Origin: Catenulispora pinisilvae
GTDB lineage: Bacteria > Actinomycetota > Actinomycetes > Streptomycetales > Catenulisporaceae
Length of the DNA stretch: 59,457 nt
Assembly: GCF_015356865.1 (NCBI RefSeq)
Contig: NZ_JAAFZA010000037.1
Location: 1-59,457, forward strand
Direction of reading: 5' to 3'
The notes beneath the pieces are model-generated. The model did no database searches and was not told where the DNA came from. It worked only from the letters and a program-made list of their open reading frames with translations. Both the position numbers and the translations under genes were made by a program. Shown here one piece after another: positions 1 through 7,849 of the stretch. Positions within the stretch are counted from its first letter, which is position 1, and every line of letters begins with the position of its first letter.

Positions 1-133
1 CACCCACCCACATTGTGATCGCCTCGACTACCTCAGACGACCCGCCCCCCTCCTGACCCACACAACAGCGCCAGGCCCCGAAGACGCTGAACACCCACAC
101 CCGTATGCGACCTGAACCTAGGAAACACACCAC
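1..133. other. Leading sequence before the first complete gene
   Basis: A short open frame from the window edge to a TGA at 54-56 has good third-position GC and could be the last residues of an upstream plus-strand gene, but it is too short to identify. The rest is C/A-rich and holds an AGGAAA ribosome-binding site at about 119-124 for the next gene. Nothing else is seen. Confidence 0.3.
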
Positions 134-1141
134 ATGGTCACCGAAAAATCCGAAACTCACGAACTCTGGCTCATCGGATACCCCTCCGCCACCCTGGAAC
201 CCGACAGCCTCGCCGTGGTGGAAAGCCAGGTACCGAGCCTCGGACCCGGAATGGCCCTGATCCAGAACACATTCCTCACACCCGATCCCGACCTCACCCT
301 CCGCCGTATCCACACCTGGCCCCTACGCACCGCCCTCAAAGCCGGACCAGCCGTCGGCCTGGTCGCCGCCACACGAGACGCCACCCTGCCCAAAGGCGCA
401 CTCGTCCGACACGAAGGCGGCTGGGGCACCTACACAGCCCTGGGCCACGGCCAATACGACCTGTGCGCCACCAACGAACACATCCCACCCCAGGCCTACC
501 TCGGCGTCCTCGGCCAGCCCGGACTCCTGGCATGCGCCGGCGTCTGGGAACTCGCCGACGTCAGAGCCGGAGAAACCGTACTCATCGCACCCGCCGCCGG
601 CTCATTCGGCGCCGCCGCATCAGCACTGGCAAAACTACGCGGAGCCGCCAAAATCATCGGCTGCCACGACACCGGCGACCCCCGCCAACCCATCGGAAAC
701 TTCGACACCGTCATCGACCACCGATCCACGGACCTCACCGAACAACTACTCGCCGCCGCACCACGCGGCATACACGCCGCAATCCTCGGCGCCGCACCAG
801 ACCTATTCGTCGACATCCTCGGCGCCATGGCCGAACGCGGCCGAGTCGCCTGGACCGCAGACACCGGAGTACCCGCCCACGCCACAACCGACGGCCACAT
901 ACCCACCGCCGGCCTCACAGCAGTCCTCCGACGCGGCATCCGCGTCATCGGCTACCGAGCCTCCCACTTCCAACACCTACGAGACCAAGTAGAAGCACTA
1001 CTGACACCCGAACTCACAGCAGAACGACTCGCCGTAGAGCCCGCAGCCCCTCGCCGCTTCACCGACCTCCCCAAAGAACTAGCCGACACCGCCAACGGCT
1101 CACCCCACACAACCGACGCCTACCAGATCACCGACCCATGA
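134..1141 (+). CDS. NADP-dependent oxidoreductase, zinc-less MDR family (CurA/PTGR-like)
   Basis: This 335-residue protein has the medium-chain reductase layout: a GroES-like N-terminal half (about 1-130), then a Rossmann domain. The segment LGQPGLLACAGVWELADV followed by AGETVLIAPAAGSFGA matches the region before and at the dinucleotide-binding loop of CurA, leukotriene B4 dehydrogenase and related alkenal/one reductases. The binding loop is less glycine-rich than usual. Zinc-ligand cysteines typical of alcohol dehydrogenases are absent. The likely role is NADPH-dependent reduction of an activated double bond in the cytoplasm; the substrate is unknown. Codon use is noticeably richer in A-ending codons (CGA, CCA, GGA) than in neighbouring genes, which hints at a different origin. 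It converges on the SARP gene and has no clear link to the operon beyond it. Confidence 0.8.
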   Translation: MVTEKSETHELWLIGYPSATLEPDSLAVVESQVPSLGPGMALIQNTFLTPDPDLTLRRIHTWPLRTALKAGPAVGLVAATRDATLPKGALVRHEGGWGTYTALGHGQYDLCATNEHIPPQAYLGVLGQPGLLACAGVWELADVRAGETVLIAPAAGSFGAAASALAKLRGAAKIIGCHDTGDPRQPIGNFDTVIDHRSTDLTEQLLAAAPRGIHAAILGAAPDLFVDILGAMAERGRVAWTADTGVPAHATTDGHIPTAGLTAVLRRGIRVIGYRASHFQHLRDQVEALLTPELTAERLAVEPAAPRRFTDLPKELADTANGSPHTTDAYQITDP

Positions 1142-1165
1142 CGCGCACTCGGCAAGCTGTCGCTG

Positions 1166-4100
1166 TCATCGTGCGTCTCGCACGGCCGCCGAAACGCGGT
1201 ACCGTTCGAAGATCGCGTCCGCGGCGGCGCGGTACGTTCGCTCCAAGCCGTGCTCGTCGCAGCATTCTGCCAGGCCGATCAGCGCCGCGGCCTCACCAAG
1301 CGCGTATCTGCTGTTATGGGCGAGGTTTCGTGCCGTGGTGTGACATTCGACAGCCGTGCGCGTCTCGCCCAGATGGCGGTAAACCCGGCCCAGCGTGTTG
1401 AGCGCATCGGTCCGTAGCGCCGGAGCAGACTTACCCTCGGCTACCGCGGTGCCGGCCTGTTCCGCGTACAGTGCGGCAGTCGCGGCCTGCCCGATCTCCA
1501 TGTACGCCTCCGCGAGATTCGCCAGGACAAGAGCGGTTCGAGGCGTCACCTCGCGTTGCGTTCCTGTGAGGCCGCGGGCCTTGGCGAGTACGGACACGGC
1601 CTCTTTGGCACGACCGCAGCGCACGAGCGCTTTGCCGAGGTTCGCCAGCGCCATGATCTGAGGTTCGCTCTGCCGGTCGGCGACGCACAGTTCGGCGGCG
1701 CGCGTCGCCTGCGATATCGCCCCTTCGAAGGAGGCGAGAGCCAGGAGCGTGCTGCTCAGGCTGATGCGCGCCGCGATCTCTTCTCGAACCCGGCCGAGTT
1801 CGGCCGACAGAGCGATCGCACGGTGCAGATGAGCGGCCGCGGACTCGTTGTCGCCGAGGGTGTGCTGGAAGGCTCCGAGCCTGCCGAGGCATACCGCCTG
1901 GCCGAGCCGGTCGTCGCATTGCTCCGCGAGCGTGAGTGCCTCGGCCAGCAACACCGTTCCCTCCTCCGCCTGGCCGTTGTTCCACAGCGCTATGGCCAGG
2001 TTGACCAGTGCATTGCTCAACAGCGGCAGGCTTCCCAGCGCCCGGCAGGCTTCCTCGGCGAGCTTGGCCGATCTCAGGAGCAGGGTTCCATGGTCTCGAA
2101 TGTGCAGGTAGTGCGCGAGGTTGCGGGAGATGTGCGCGACGTGCGCGTGCAGTCCACGTTCCGACGCGGTCCGCATAAGGGGGTGCGCATTTCTGTATTC
2201 GGTATCGAACCAGGCGATGGCCGCGGCTTGGTCGGCCGGAGCCGGCGCGGGACCGGTGTATACCGGGGCTCGTTCCTGGTAGCGGTTCCTGCCGGGAAAA
2301 GCGATATCGGACGCCTGGCCCGAGGCCACCGAGAAGTAGGACAGCAGCGACTCCGTGGCTTGGTCTATCTGTTCAGTGTCCGAGACTCCGTCCACGTCCA
2401 TGTATTGGATGGCGTATGCGCGCACGAGGTCGTGGATGCCGAAGCGGCCGCCGGGAAGCACTTCGAGCAGATGGCGGTCGAGCAGGAGCTCCAGGACCGC
2501 CTCGGTCTCGACCTCGCTACGGCCGAGCAGTGCGCAGGCCGCGGGCACCCCGAGGCTTCCTCCGGGGTACAGACTGAGCAGACGCAGAGCCCTGCGATAC
2601 TCGGGCTTCAGGGCTTGGTCGGAGCTGCGGATGCTCGCGGTGACGCTGCGCTCGCCGGTGCTCAGCGTGTCGAGCCTGCGGGTCTCGTCCGCGAGTCGCT
2701 GGGTCAGCCACGCGATCGAGCGGTGCTCCCGGTTCACCAGCCGGGCCGCGCTTATGCGCAGAGCCAGGGGCAGATTCCCGCATAATCGGGCGAGCTCCGC
2801 GGCCGCTGCCGGCTCCGCGGCGACCCGGTCGCGCCCGAGGACCCGTTCGAGCAACTCGATGCTCTCGGTGGGCTCGAACACGTCGAGCCGGATGCTGGAG
2901 GCGCCATCAAGTCCGGAGATCCGATCGCGGCTGGTGACGAGCACCAGGCTGCCCGGACAGTTGGGGATGAGAGCCGCCACGTCCTGGCTCAGAGCGGCGT
3001 TGTCGATCAGCACCAGCAACGGGGCGGACGAGGTGGCCGTGCGCCAGGCGGCCGTACGCGCGGCCTGACTGTCCGGAATGTTCTTCTCCGGGATTCCCAG
3101 GGCGCTCAGAGCCAGGCCCAGCGCGGTGTGCGCGTCGAGGGGATCGGCACCCGGGGTGTAGCTCTTGAAATCGATGTAGATCTCACCGCCCTGATAATTT
3201 CCACGGAGGCGGTGTGCGGCGTGAATCGCCAACGTGGACTTACCGCTGCCTCCCATTCCCTCGATCACCAACACCTGGACCAGGGGCTGAACCGTGTCGC
3301 CGGCGCCGGACATGGAATATATCTTCTGAAGAGCCTCGGTGCGTCCAGCGAAATCCGGTAACACGTAAGGCATTGTGTTGGGCGCCTGTGCGGCGAGCGC
3401 GGGCTGCATCGACGGCGGGACGGCGGAGTCGTGTCCGCCCGCGGACATCGTCGGTGTCTGGGCGGCCTGAGGATCATCGAGCAGGATGCGTTGGTAGAGA
3501 GAGGCGAGGCTGGGTCCCGGATCGACCCCGTAGGTTTCGCCGAGCAGTCGACGGATGCTGTGGTACTCGTCGAGTGCTTCAGCGCGGCTGCCGCTGAAGT
3601 AGAGGGCGAGCATCAACTGTTCTCGGAGCCGCTCACGCAGGGGGTAGTCCGCCACGCTGTTGCGCAGTTCACCGACCAGACTGTTCAGCCGCCCGAACCC
3701 GGCCCCGAGTTGCAGCTCGTAGTACTTTTCGAGGGCTGAGACCCGGAGTTCCTCAAGGGCCGTGCTCGCCGCCGCGATGACCAGCCCGCCGTCGCCGGCG
3801 AGCAGTGGCCCGCGCCACAGCCGGAGCGCCCGGTCGAGATGAAACAGGGCCGGGTCGCTCGAAGCGGGCTCGTCCGGCCGGCCGGCCGGCTCCCGGGCCT
3901 GCTGCAACTCCGCGTGGAACTCGACCAGGTCCAGCCGGGTAGAGCCGAGCGTCAGCCGGTAGCCGGGGCCGGCGGTGGTCAGCTTCGCGGCCAGCGCGGG
4001 GACGCGTCCGCGCAGGTCGGAGACCATCTTGCGGACTTGATGGTGCGCCGTGTCCGGGCCGCCGTCGTCCCAGATCGTCTCGACCAGCCGGGAGACCGGT

Positions 4101-4246
4101 ACGACCCGCTCGTGGTTGAGCAGAAGGTATACGGCAAGCCGCTCCTGAAGCGGCCCCCGCAACGGTATGTCCGCCCCGCGGAACAGACACTCGAACGAGC
4201 CGAGAATGTTGAAGGCCAACTCTCCGGGGCCGTCACCTGCCGTCAT
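1166..4246 (-). CDS. AfsR-type SARP transcriptional regulator with NB-ARC ATPase and TPR domains
   Basis: A 1026-residue regulator. Residues 1-100 form an OmpR-like winged helix and 100-260 the bacterial transcriptional activation domain (EYHSIRRLLGETYGVDPGPS is typical of SARPs). A P-loop, GMGGSGKST, is at 330-338, followed by an NB-ARC ATPase and a long C-terminal TPR array ending near the C terminus. This is the AfsR architecture, which activates antibiotic clusters by binding direct repeats upstream of target promoters and helping sigma-HrdB RNA polymerase. I chose the ATG at 4246 because GAGGGGCAGG lies just upstream and the alignment to other SARPs begins there; an upstream in-frame ATG at 4453 adds 69 residues with no SARP character. 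It is divergent from the 4974-19065 operon across a 727-bp gap and is the natural candidate for its pathway activator. No phosphorylation site can be predicted. Confidence 0.9.
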   Translation of the reverse strand: MTAGDGPGELAFNILGSFECLFRGADIPLRGPLQERLAVYLLLNHERVVPVSRLVETIWDDGGPDTAHHQVRKMVSDLRGRVPALAAKLTTAGPGYRLTLGSTRLDLVEFHAELQQAREPAGRPDEPASSDPALFHLDRALRLWRGPLLAGDGGLVIAAASTALEELRVSALEKYYELQLGAGFGRLNSLVGELRNSVADYPLRERLREQLMLALYFSGSRAEALDEYHSIRRLLGETYGVDPGPSLASLYQRILLDDPQAAQTPTMSAGGHDSAVPPSMQPALAAQAPNTMPYVLPDFAGRTEALQKIYSMSGAGDTVQPLVQVLVIEGMGGSGKSTLAIHAAHRLRGNYQGGEIYIDFKSYTPGADPLDAHTALGLALSALGIPEKNIPDSQAARTAAWRTATSSAPLLVLIDNAALSQDVAALIPNCPGSLVLVTSRDRISGLDGASSIRLDVFEPTESIELLERVLGRDRVAAEPAAAAELARLCGNLPLALRISAARLVNREHRSIAWLTQRLADETRRLDTLSTGERSVTASIRSSDQALKPEYRRALRLLSLYPGGSLGVPAACALLGRSEVETEAVLELLLDRHLLEVLPGGRFGIHDLVRAYAIQYMDVDGVSDTEQIDQATESLLSYFSVASGQASDIAFPGRNRYQERAPVYTGPAPAPADQAAAIAWFDTEYRNAHPLMRTASERGLHAHVAHISRNLAHYLHIRDHGTLLLRSAKLAEEACRALGSLPLLSNALVNLAIALWNNGQAEEGTVLLAEALTLAEQCDDRLGQAVCLGRLGAFQHTLGDNESAAAHLHRAIALSAELGRVREEIAARISLSSTLLALASFEGAISQATRAAELCVADRQSEPQIMALANLGKALVRCGRAKEAVSVLAKARGLTGTQREVTPRTALVLANLAEAYMEIGQAATAALYAEQAGTAVAEGKSAPALRTDALNTLGRVYRHLGETRTAVECHTTARNLAHNSRYALGEAAALIGLAECCDEHGLERTYRAAADAIFERYRVSAAVRDAR

Positions 4247-4973
4247 CCTGCCCCTCGAGTTCAGCTGGCCTCGCCTCAGGGTGAGGCGGCATCGATTGTT
4301 TTCGGGAGTCAAATAAGCATGGGGAACGGGACATTGCTTGGAGAGGACTCTGAGTCGCCGTCTGCCGACGGCGAACAGCTGCGAAGCCGGACACGGCGAA
4401 AGGGGCCGTGACGACGGGCGTCGACTCACTTCACCGTCGAATCCCGCGGCCACGGCCCAAGGCGTCAGGTCCCTGAGTTACAACTGCCAGACCATGGGAT
4501 CCCCACGGATCACGTTCGACTGGCGCAACTCATAACAAGGGGAGAACATCGACAGCGGAGTTCTTCGTCGGCTGCCAGGGGGCGCCAAGACGTGGCCTCG
4601 TTGGTGCCAATGACATCAGAAGCGGCGCAACCGAGGTAAACCGACCGGGGATCATGGCAAGACTATCGGTGTTTCTCCGGCGTGGCGACATCCCTAAAGG
4701 TAGGAATATTCGCTGCGAACTATGGTCGGTGCTGCTCAACCGCCTTGCGATGGCTCATCGTTGTTGAGCCCCGGCTCAGGAAACCGCAGCCGATCGATTG
4801 CCGTGGCCGAGGAGTCGGGCCGCGGAGCCTTCGTCAGCCCTCGAACACCGGCCGCCCGGTGATGCACAGGCGGGCCACCGGCAAGCGCTCTTCCCGTTGC
4901 ATTCCCACCGGGCAACGAAGCGCGGGACCGGTACGGAGTCGGAATAGTAACCACCGTCGCCAAGCTGACCCTC
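4247..4973. promoter_or_regulatory. Divergent intergenic region between the SARP gene and the aaRS-like operon
   Basis: No credible gene is seen; the short open frames here lack coding bias. The centre (about 4510-4760) is the most AT-rich stretch nearby, as expected for promoters serving both directions. A perfect inverted repeat GGCTCA-N7-TGAGCC lies at 4752-4770, with a related GCTCAAC 19 bp upstream at 4734-4740. It may be an operator. I could not place -10/-35 boxes or a clean SARP direct-repeat set with 11- or 22-bp spacing. Confidence 0.45.
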
Positions 4974-6050
4974 ATGATCTCGAAAACACACGTTCCGGAG
5001 CGGATCGAGCAGGTGACCCCGGCGGCGCCGATCAAGCTGGCGAACCCCGCTCCGTCGACACAACGCCGTGAAACGGATCCGGCCCAGCGCTACCTCGCGA
5101 TTCTGAACGACCCGCTGTATTCCTGTCTGGTCGGCCTGCAGGATCTGGTGAGTTACGAGACGGCGCTGTTCTGGCGCGCGCGACAGGTCCGGACGCTGCA
5201 TCTGCCCATCACCACCGGCTCGATCTCCTCTCCGATGGGGCTCGGTAGCGACTCGTTGCCCGTGAAGATCGACATGTTCGGGGTGCCCACCTATCTCGCC
5301 GACTCCATGCAGTTCATGCTGGAGTACGGATGCCGCTTGACCGGCGACGGTTGCTATTACGTCATGCCCAGCTTCCGGGGTGAGCAGGCTGACGCCACCC
5401 ACCTGAGCCAGTTCTTCCACAGCGAGGCCGAGATCCCCGGCGGCCTCGACGAGGTGATCGCGGTGGCCGACGAATACATCCGCCACCTGGCCGCCGCCGT
5501 GCTGGAGCACCTGTCCGCCGAGGTCGCCGAGTCGGCCGGCGGCACGGATCACATCGAGCAGTTCCTCGCCTCCACCACCACGCGCATGACCTTCGCAGAG
5601 GCCTTGCACGCTCTCGACGGTGACCCGACGTGCTTCCAGACCCACGAGGGCTGGCGCACGATCACGCGGGCCGGCGAGCGACGCCTCATCGAGCTGTACG
5701 GTCCCGGCGTTTGGCTGACCCACCACGACCAGCTTTCGGTGCCCTTCTACCAGGGCCTGGACGCCACCGGCGAGCAGGCGCTCAATGCCGACCTGCTGCT
5801 CGGGCCCGGGGAGGTGATCGGTTGCGGCGAGCGGCACACGCTGGCCTCGGACGTGCGCACGGCGCTGCGCGCTCATTCGGTGCCCGAGTCCGACTACCAG
5901 TGGTACGTCGACATGAAGGACCACCGCCCGTTGCACACCAGCGGCTTCGGCATGGGCGTCGAGCGCTTCCTCATGTGGGTGTTGCGCCGCTCGGACATCA
6001 GGGACCTGCAACTGGTCGAGCGCTACAACGGCCAGATCACCGTCCCCTAA
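4974..6050 (+). CDS. Class II aaRS-like catalytic core of the AsnRS/AspRS type (stand-alone ligase?)
   Basis: The 358-residue protein carries the class II catalytic fold of the Asp/Asn/Lys subgroup. Motif 2 is seen as SFRGE with Arg135, followed by THLSQFFHSEAEI, which mirrors the FRAE...RHLxEFxxxE pattern of AsnRS. Motif 3 is GMGVERFLMWVL with Arg331 near the C terminus. The N-terminal OB-fold anticodon-binding domain of true AsnRS/AspRS is missing: catalytic-core sequence starts within the first 50-90 residues. Known anticodon-less relatives include archaeal AspRS-derived asparagine synthetase, which makes an aspartyl-adenylate and captures it with an amine. I infer that this protein adenylates a carboxylate (Asp-like?) and forms an amide in the pathway. 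First gene of the operon; the ATG start has no strong Shine-Dalgarno sequence. Confidence 0.8.
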   Translation: MISKTHVPERIEQVTPAAPIKLANPAPSTQRRETDPAQRYLAILNDPLYSCLVGLQDLVSYETALFWRARQVRTLHLPITTGSISSPMGLGSDSLPVKIDMFGVPTYLADSMQFMLEYGCRLTGDGCYYVMPSFRGEQADATHLSQFFHSEAEIPGGLDEVIAVADEYIRHLAAAVLEHLSAEVAESAGGTDHIEQFLASTTTRMTFAEALHALDGDPTCFQTHEGWRTITRAGERRLIELYGPGVWLTHHDQLSVPFYQGLDATGEQALNADLLLGPGEVIGCGERHTLASDVRTALRAHSVPESDYQWYVDMKDHRPLHTSGFGMGVERFLMWVLRRSDIRDLQLVERYNGQITVP

Positions 6051-6072
6051 GCCGGAGCGGAGAGAAGAACCC

Positions 6073-6600
6073 GTGATCTACATGTCCGATCACTCACCTG
6101 TGTGCTCTCCACAGGTGCGCCACATCGAGAAGCCCTACAACGGGGATGACGAGGTGAAACCGGTGCCGGCGCACAGCGATGCCGCGCGCGCGGTGCTGTC
6201 AGGGCTCGATGACCTGGGACTCGAGCGGCTGCTCGCCCTGCCCGCGGTCCCGGTGCCCAACGCCAGGCGGATGCGCTACCCGGTGACCGTGCGGACCAGC
6301 GTGGACGACGGGAAATGGTACCTGCGCGCCTTCGGGACCGAATTCGACCTGGTCGACCCGTCCCGGCGAGCGTCGACGGGCGGCTGGTACTCGTTCGGGT
6401 GGGGGCTGTACAACGGCCGGGAGATCGCCGAACTGCTGCTCGTGCAGGTCCTGCGGGACGACGCCGACCTGATCGGGCTGCGTTCGGCCATCACCGGACT
6501 ACTGCCTGCCGCGCCGACGGACAGCACCATCGCTTCGGGCCGGTACCGGCGGGAGTTGCGATTGTGCGCGGCCATCGACCCAGCGCCCGCGGGGGTGTGA
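6073..6600 (+). CDS. Unknown small protein of the aaRS-like operon
   Basis: A 175-residue protein of no family I recognise. It starts with GTG after a purine-rich GGAGCGGAGAGAAGAA stretch; an ATG at 6082 is an alternative. The middle is rich in aromatic residues and glycine (WYLRAFGTEFDLVD, GGWYSFGWGLYNGREIAEL), suggesting a compact soluble domain, and there is no signal peptide or membrane segment. It lies 22 bp after the AsnRS-like gene and its stop is 3 bp before the ProRS-like start, so it is almost certainly translated as part of the operon. Its place between two synthetase-like genes suggests a partner or substrate-handling protein, but no function can be read from the sequence. Confidence 0.75.
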   Translation: MIYMSDHSPVCSPQVRHIEKPYNGDDEVKPVPAHSDAARAVLSGLDDLGLERLLALPAVPVPNARRMRYPVTVRTSVDDGKWYLRAFGTEFDLVDPSRRASTGGWYSFGWGLYNGREIAELLLVQVLRDDADLIGLRSAITGLLPAAPTDSTIASGRYRRELRLCAAIDPAPAGV

Positions 6601-6603
6601 GCG

Positions 6604-7848
6604 GTGACGACACTTCCTTACGTGCTGGACCTGCAGGCGGCCGGGTTCATCGCCCGTTCGCCGGAGATCAAGGGCATTCCGCTGTGGCGCAATGCGGGCA
6701 TCCGCGCCGTGGATCTGCTGGTGGAAGAGTTCATGACCGCGGTCGCCGGTCACGGCAGGCCGGCGGTGTGGCAGCACGGCTTCCTGGCCGACGCCAAGGC
6801 CGCCGACCGGGTCTTCGGCAGCTACGACAACGTCTACAACGTGCTCGACCTGCCCGGTCATCCTGATGGCCAGTTCCGGTCGGACAACATCGTCACGACC
6901 GTTGCCCGCCTGCGTCGGGAGGGCCGGCGCGGCCCGGTGGTCTCGGTAGGCACGGTGATCAGGGACGCCCCCGGCAAGACGCCTCCGCTGTTCCGCGACC
7001 GCAGCATCTGGCCCGTCGTCGAGCTGAACCGCATCGTGGCGCCCGCTGACGCGTCGGCGCTCCTGGCGTCCTACGCGGCAGCGTGCGAACGGTTCCTGGC
7101 CGCCATCGGGATTCCGTCGCTCACCGTCCAGACCCCGGTGCTGTCCGACTACGGCAAGCTGACGTACCTGGTGGTGGCGGTGCTGCCGAACAAACGGCCG
7201 ACCGTCCTGGCCACTGTCTACGTGCTCAGCGACAAGCTGCGGACCGCGCTGGGCAGCGACGGCGACGTGCTCGACGTCGGCTTCACCGGCAAGGTCCTGG
7301 CCACCGCCGCGATGCTGCACGCTGATGCGCGCGGACTGGCGCTGCCCAGCACGGTGGCGCCGATCCAGGTCGGTATCACCGCGGCCGCGGCCGACGACGT
7401 GACCGAGTGGGTGGCGCGGCTGCGGGCCGGCGGTCTGCGCTGCGATCTCGCGATCGCCGGCCGCCCGGCCCGCCGGATCAGCGCGGAGCGGACCTGGCAT
7501 CGGCGCGGTGTGCCGCTCGTCATCGGCGTCGGGCCCGGCCGCGGCTCGGTGTCGGCCGGCACCCGCCTGCCGTTGCGGCGCGACGCCCGTCGTGAACTGC
7601 CCGAACCGGATGAGGTCCGCGCGCTGCTCGCACAGTCCGACGCCCGGCTGTTCGCCCGTGCCCGGCGGGTATTCGACGCGGGGATGGCTCAGGGCGCCCA
7701 CCTGCGGTCCATGTGCGGCGACTGTGCCCGCGGCGAGGGTCTGGCCGTGTTCGGCGTGCTGGTGCCCAAGGCGGCTGTCACCTGTGAGTCCTGTGGCAGC
7801 ACCGCCGGGGAGCGACTGTTCATCAGCGACGAGGGGCGGTTCTACTGA
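6604..7848 (+). CDS. Divergent ProRS-like class II aminoacyl-tRNA synthetase paralogue
   Basis: The 414-residue protein resembles the archaeal/eukaryotic type of prolyl-tRNA synthetase. HADARGLALPSTVAPIQVGI (from His239) matches the HGDDKGLVLPPxVAPIQVVI junction into the ProRS anticodon-binding domain. GVPLVIGVGP and LPLRRD match that domain's GVPLRIEIGP and VLVRRD. A C-terminal zinc-type site C371-x2-C374 / C394-x2-C397 is present, and the chain ends in Tyr414, as archaeal-type ProRS does. The catalytic half is degenerate: a motif-2-like VIRDAPGKTPPLFRDR is visible, but the WQEGHT proline-pocket motif is replaced. I infer altered amino-acid specificity or a non-tRNA acceptor rather than housekeeping tRNA-Pro charging. 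The GTG start lies 3 bp after the previous stop. Confidence 0.75.
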   Translation: MTTLPYVLDLQAAGFIARSPEIKGIPLWRNAGIRAVDLLVEEFMTAVAGHGRPAVWQHGFLADAKAADRVFGSYDNVYNVLDLPGHPDGQFRSDNIVTTVARLRREGRRGPVVSVGTVIRDAPGKTPPLFRDRSIWPVVELNRIVAPADASALLASYAAACERFLAAIGIPSLTVQTPVLSDYGKLTYLVVAVLPNKRPTVLATVYVLSDKLRTALGSDGDVLDVGFTGKVLATAAMLHADARGLALPSTVAPIQVGITAAAADDVTEWVARLRAGGLRCDLAIAGRPARRISAERTWHRRGVPLVIGVGPGRGSVSAGTRLPLRRDARRELPEPDEVRALLAQSDARLFARARRVFDAGMAQGAHLRSMCGDCARGEGLAVFGVLVPKAAVTCESCGSTAGERLFISDEGRFY

Positions 7849-7849
7849 G

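Noticed and set aside
463..1401. A 312-codon plus-strand frame inside the first gene
   Set aside because: Almost entirely Arg/His/Thr/Pro, a frame shadow of the oxidoreductase and the SARP 3' end.
4247..4453. Extended SARP start at ATG 4453
   Set aside because: The 69 added residues are unlike SARP N termini, and the ATG at 4246 has a good ribosome-binding site at the expected domain boundary.
4530..4973. Short open frames in the SARP/aaRS intergenic region (for example 4530-4739 minus, 4682-5071 plus)
   Set aside because: No coding bias, no ribosome-binding sites and no recognisable products; the plus frame runs into the AsnRS-like gene in another frame.
7508..7849. Extended MetRS start inside the ProRS-like gene
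   Set aside because: The extension reads through the ProRS-like coding sequence in a shifted frame, and MetRS homology starts exactly at 7850.
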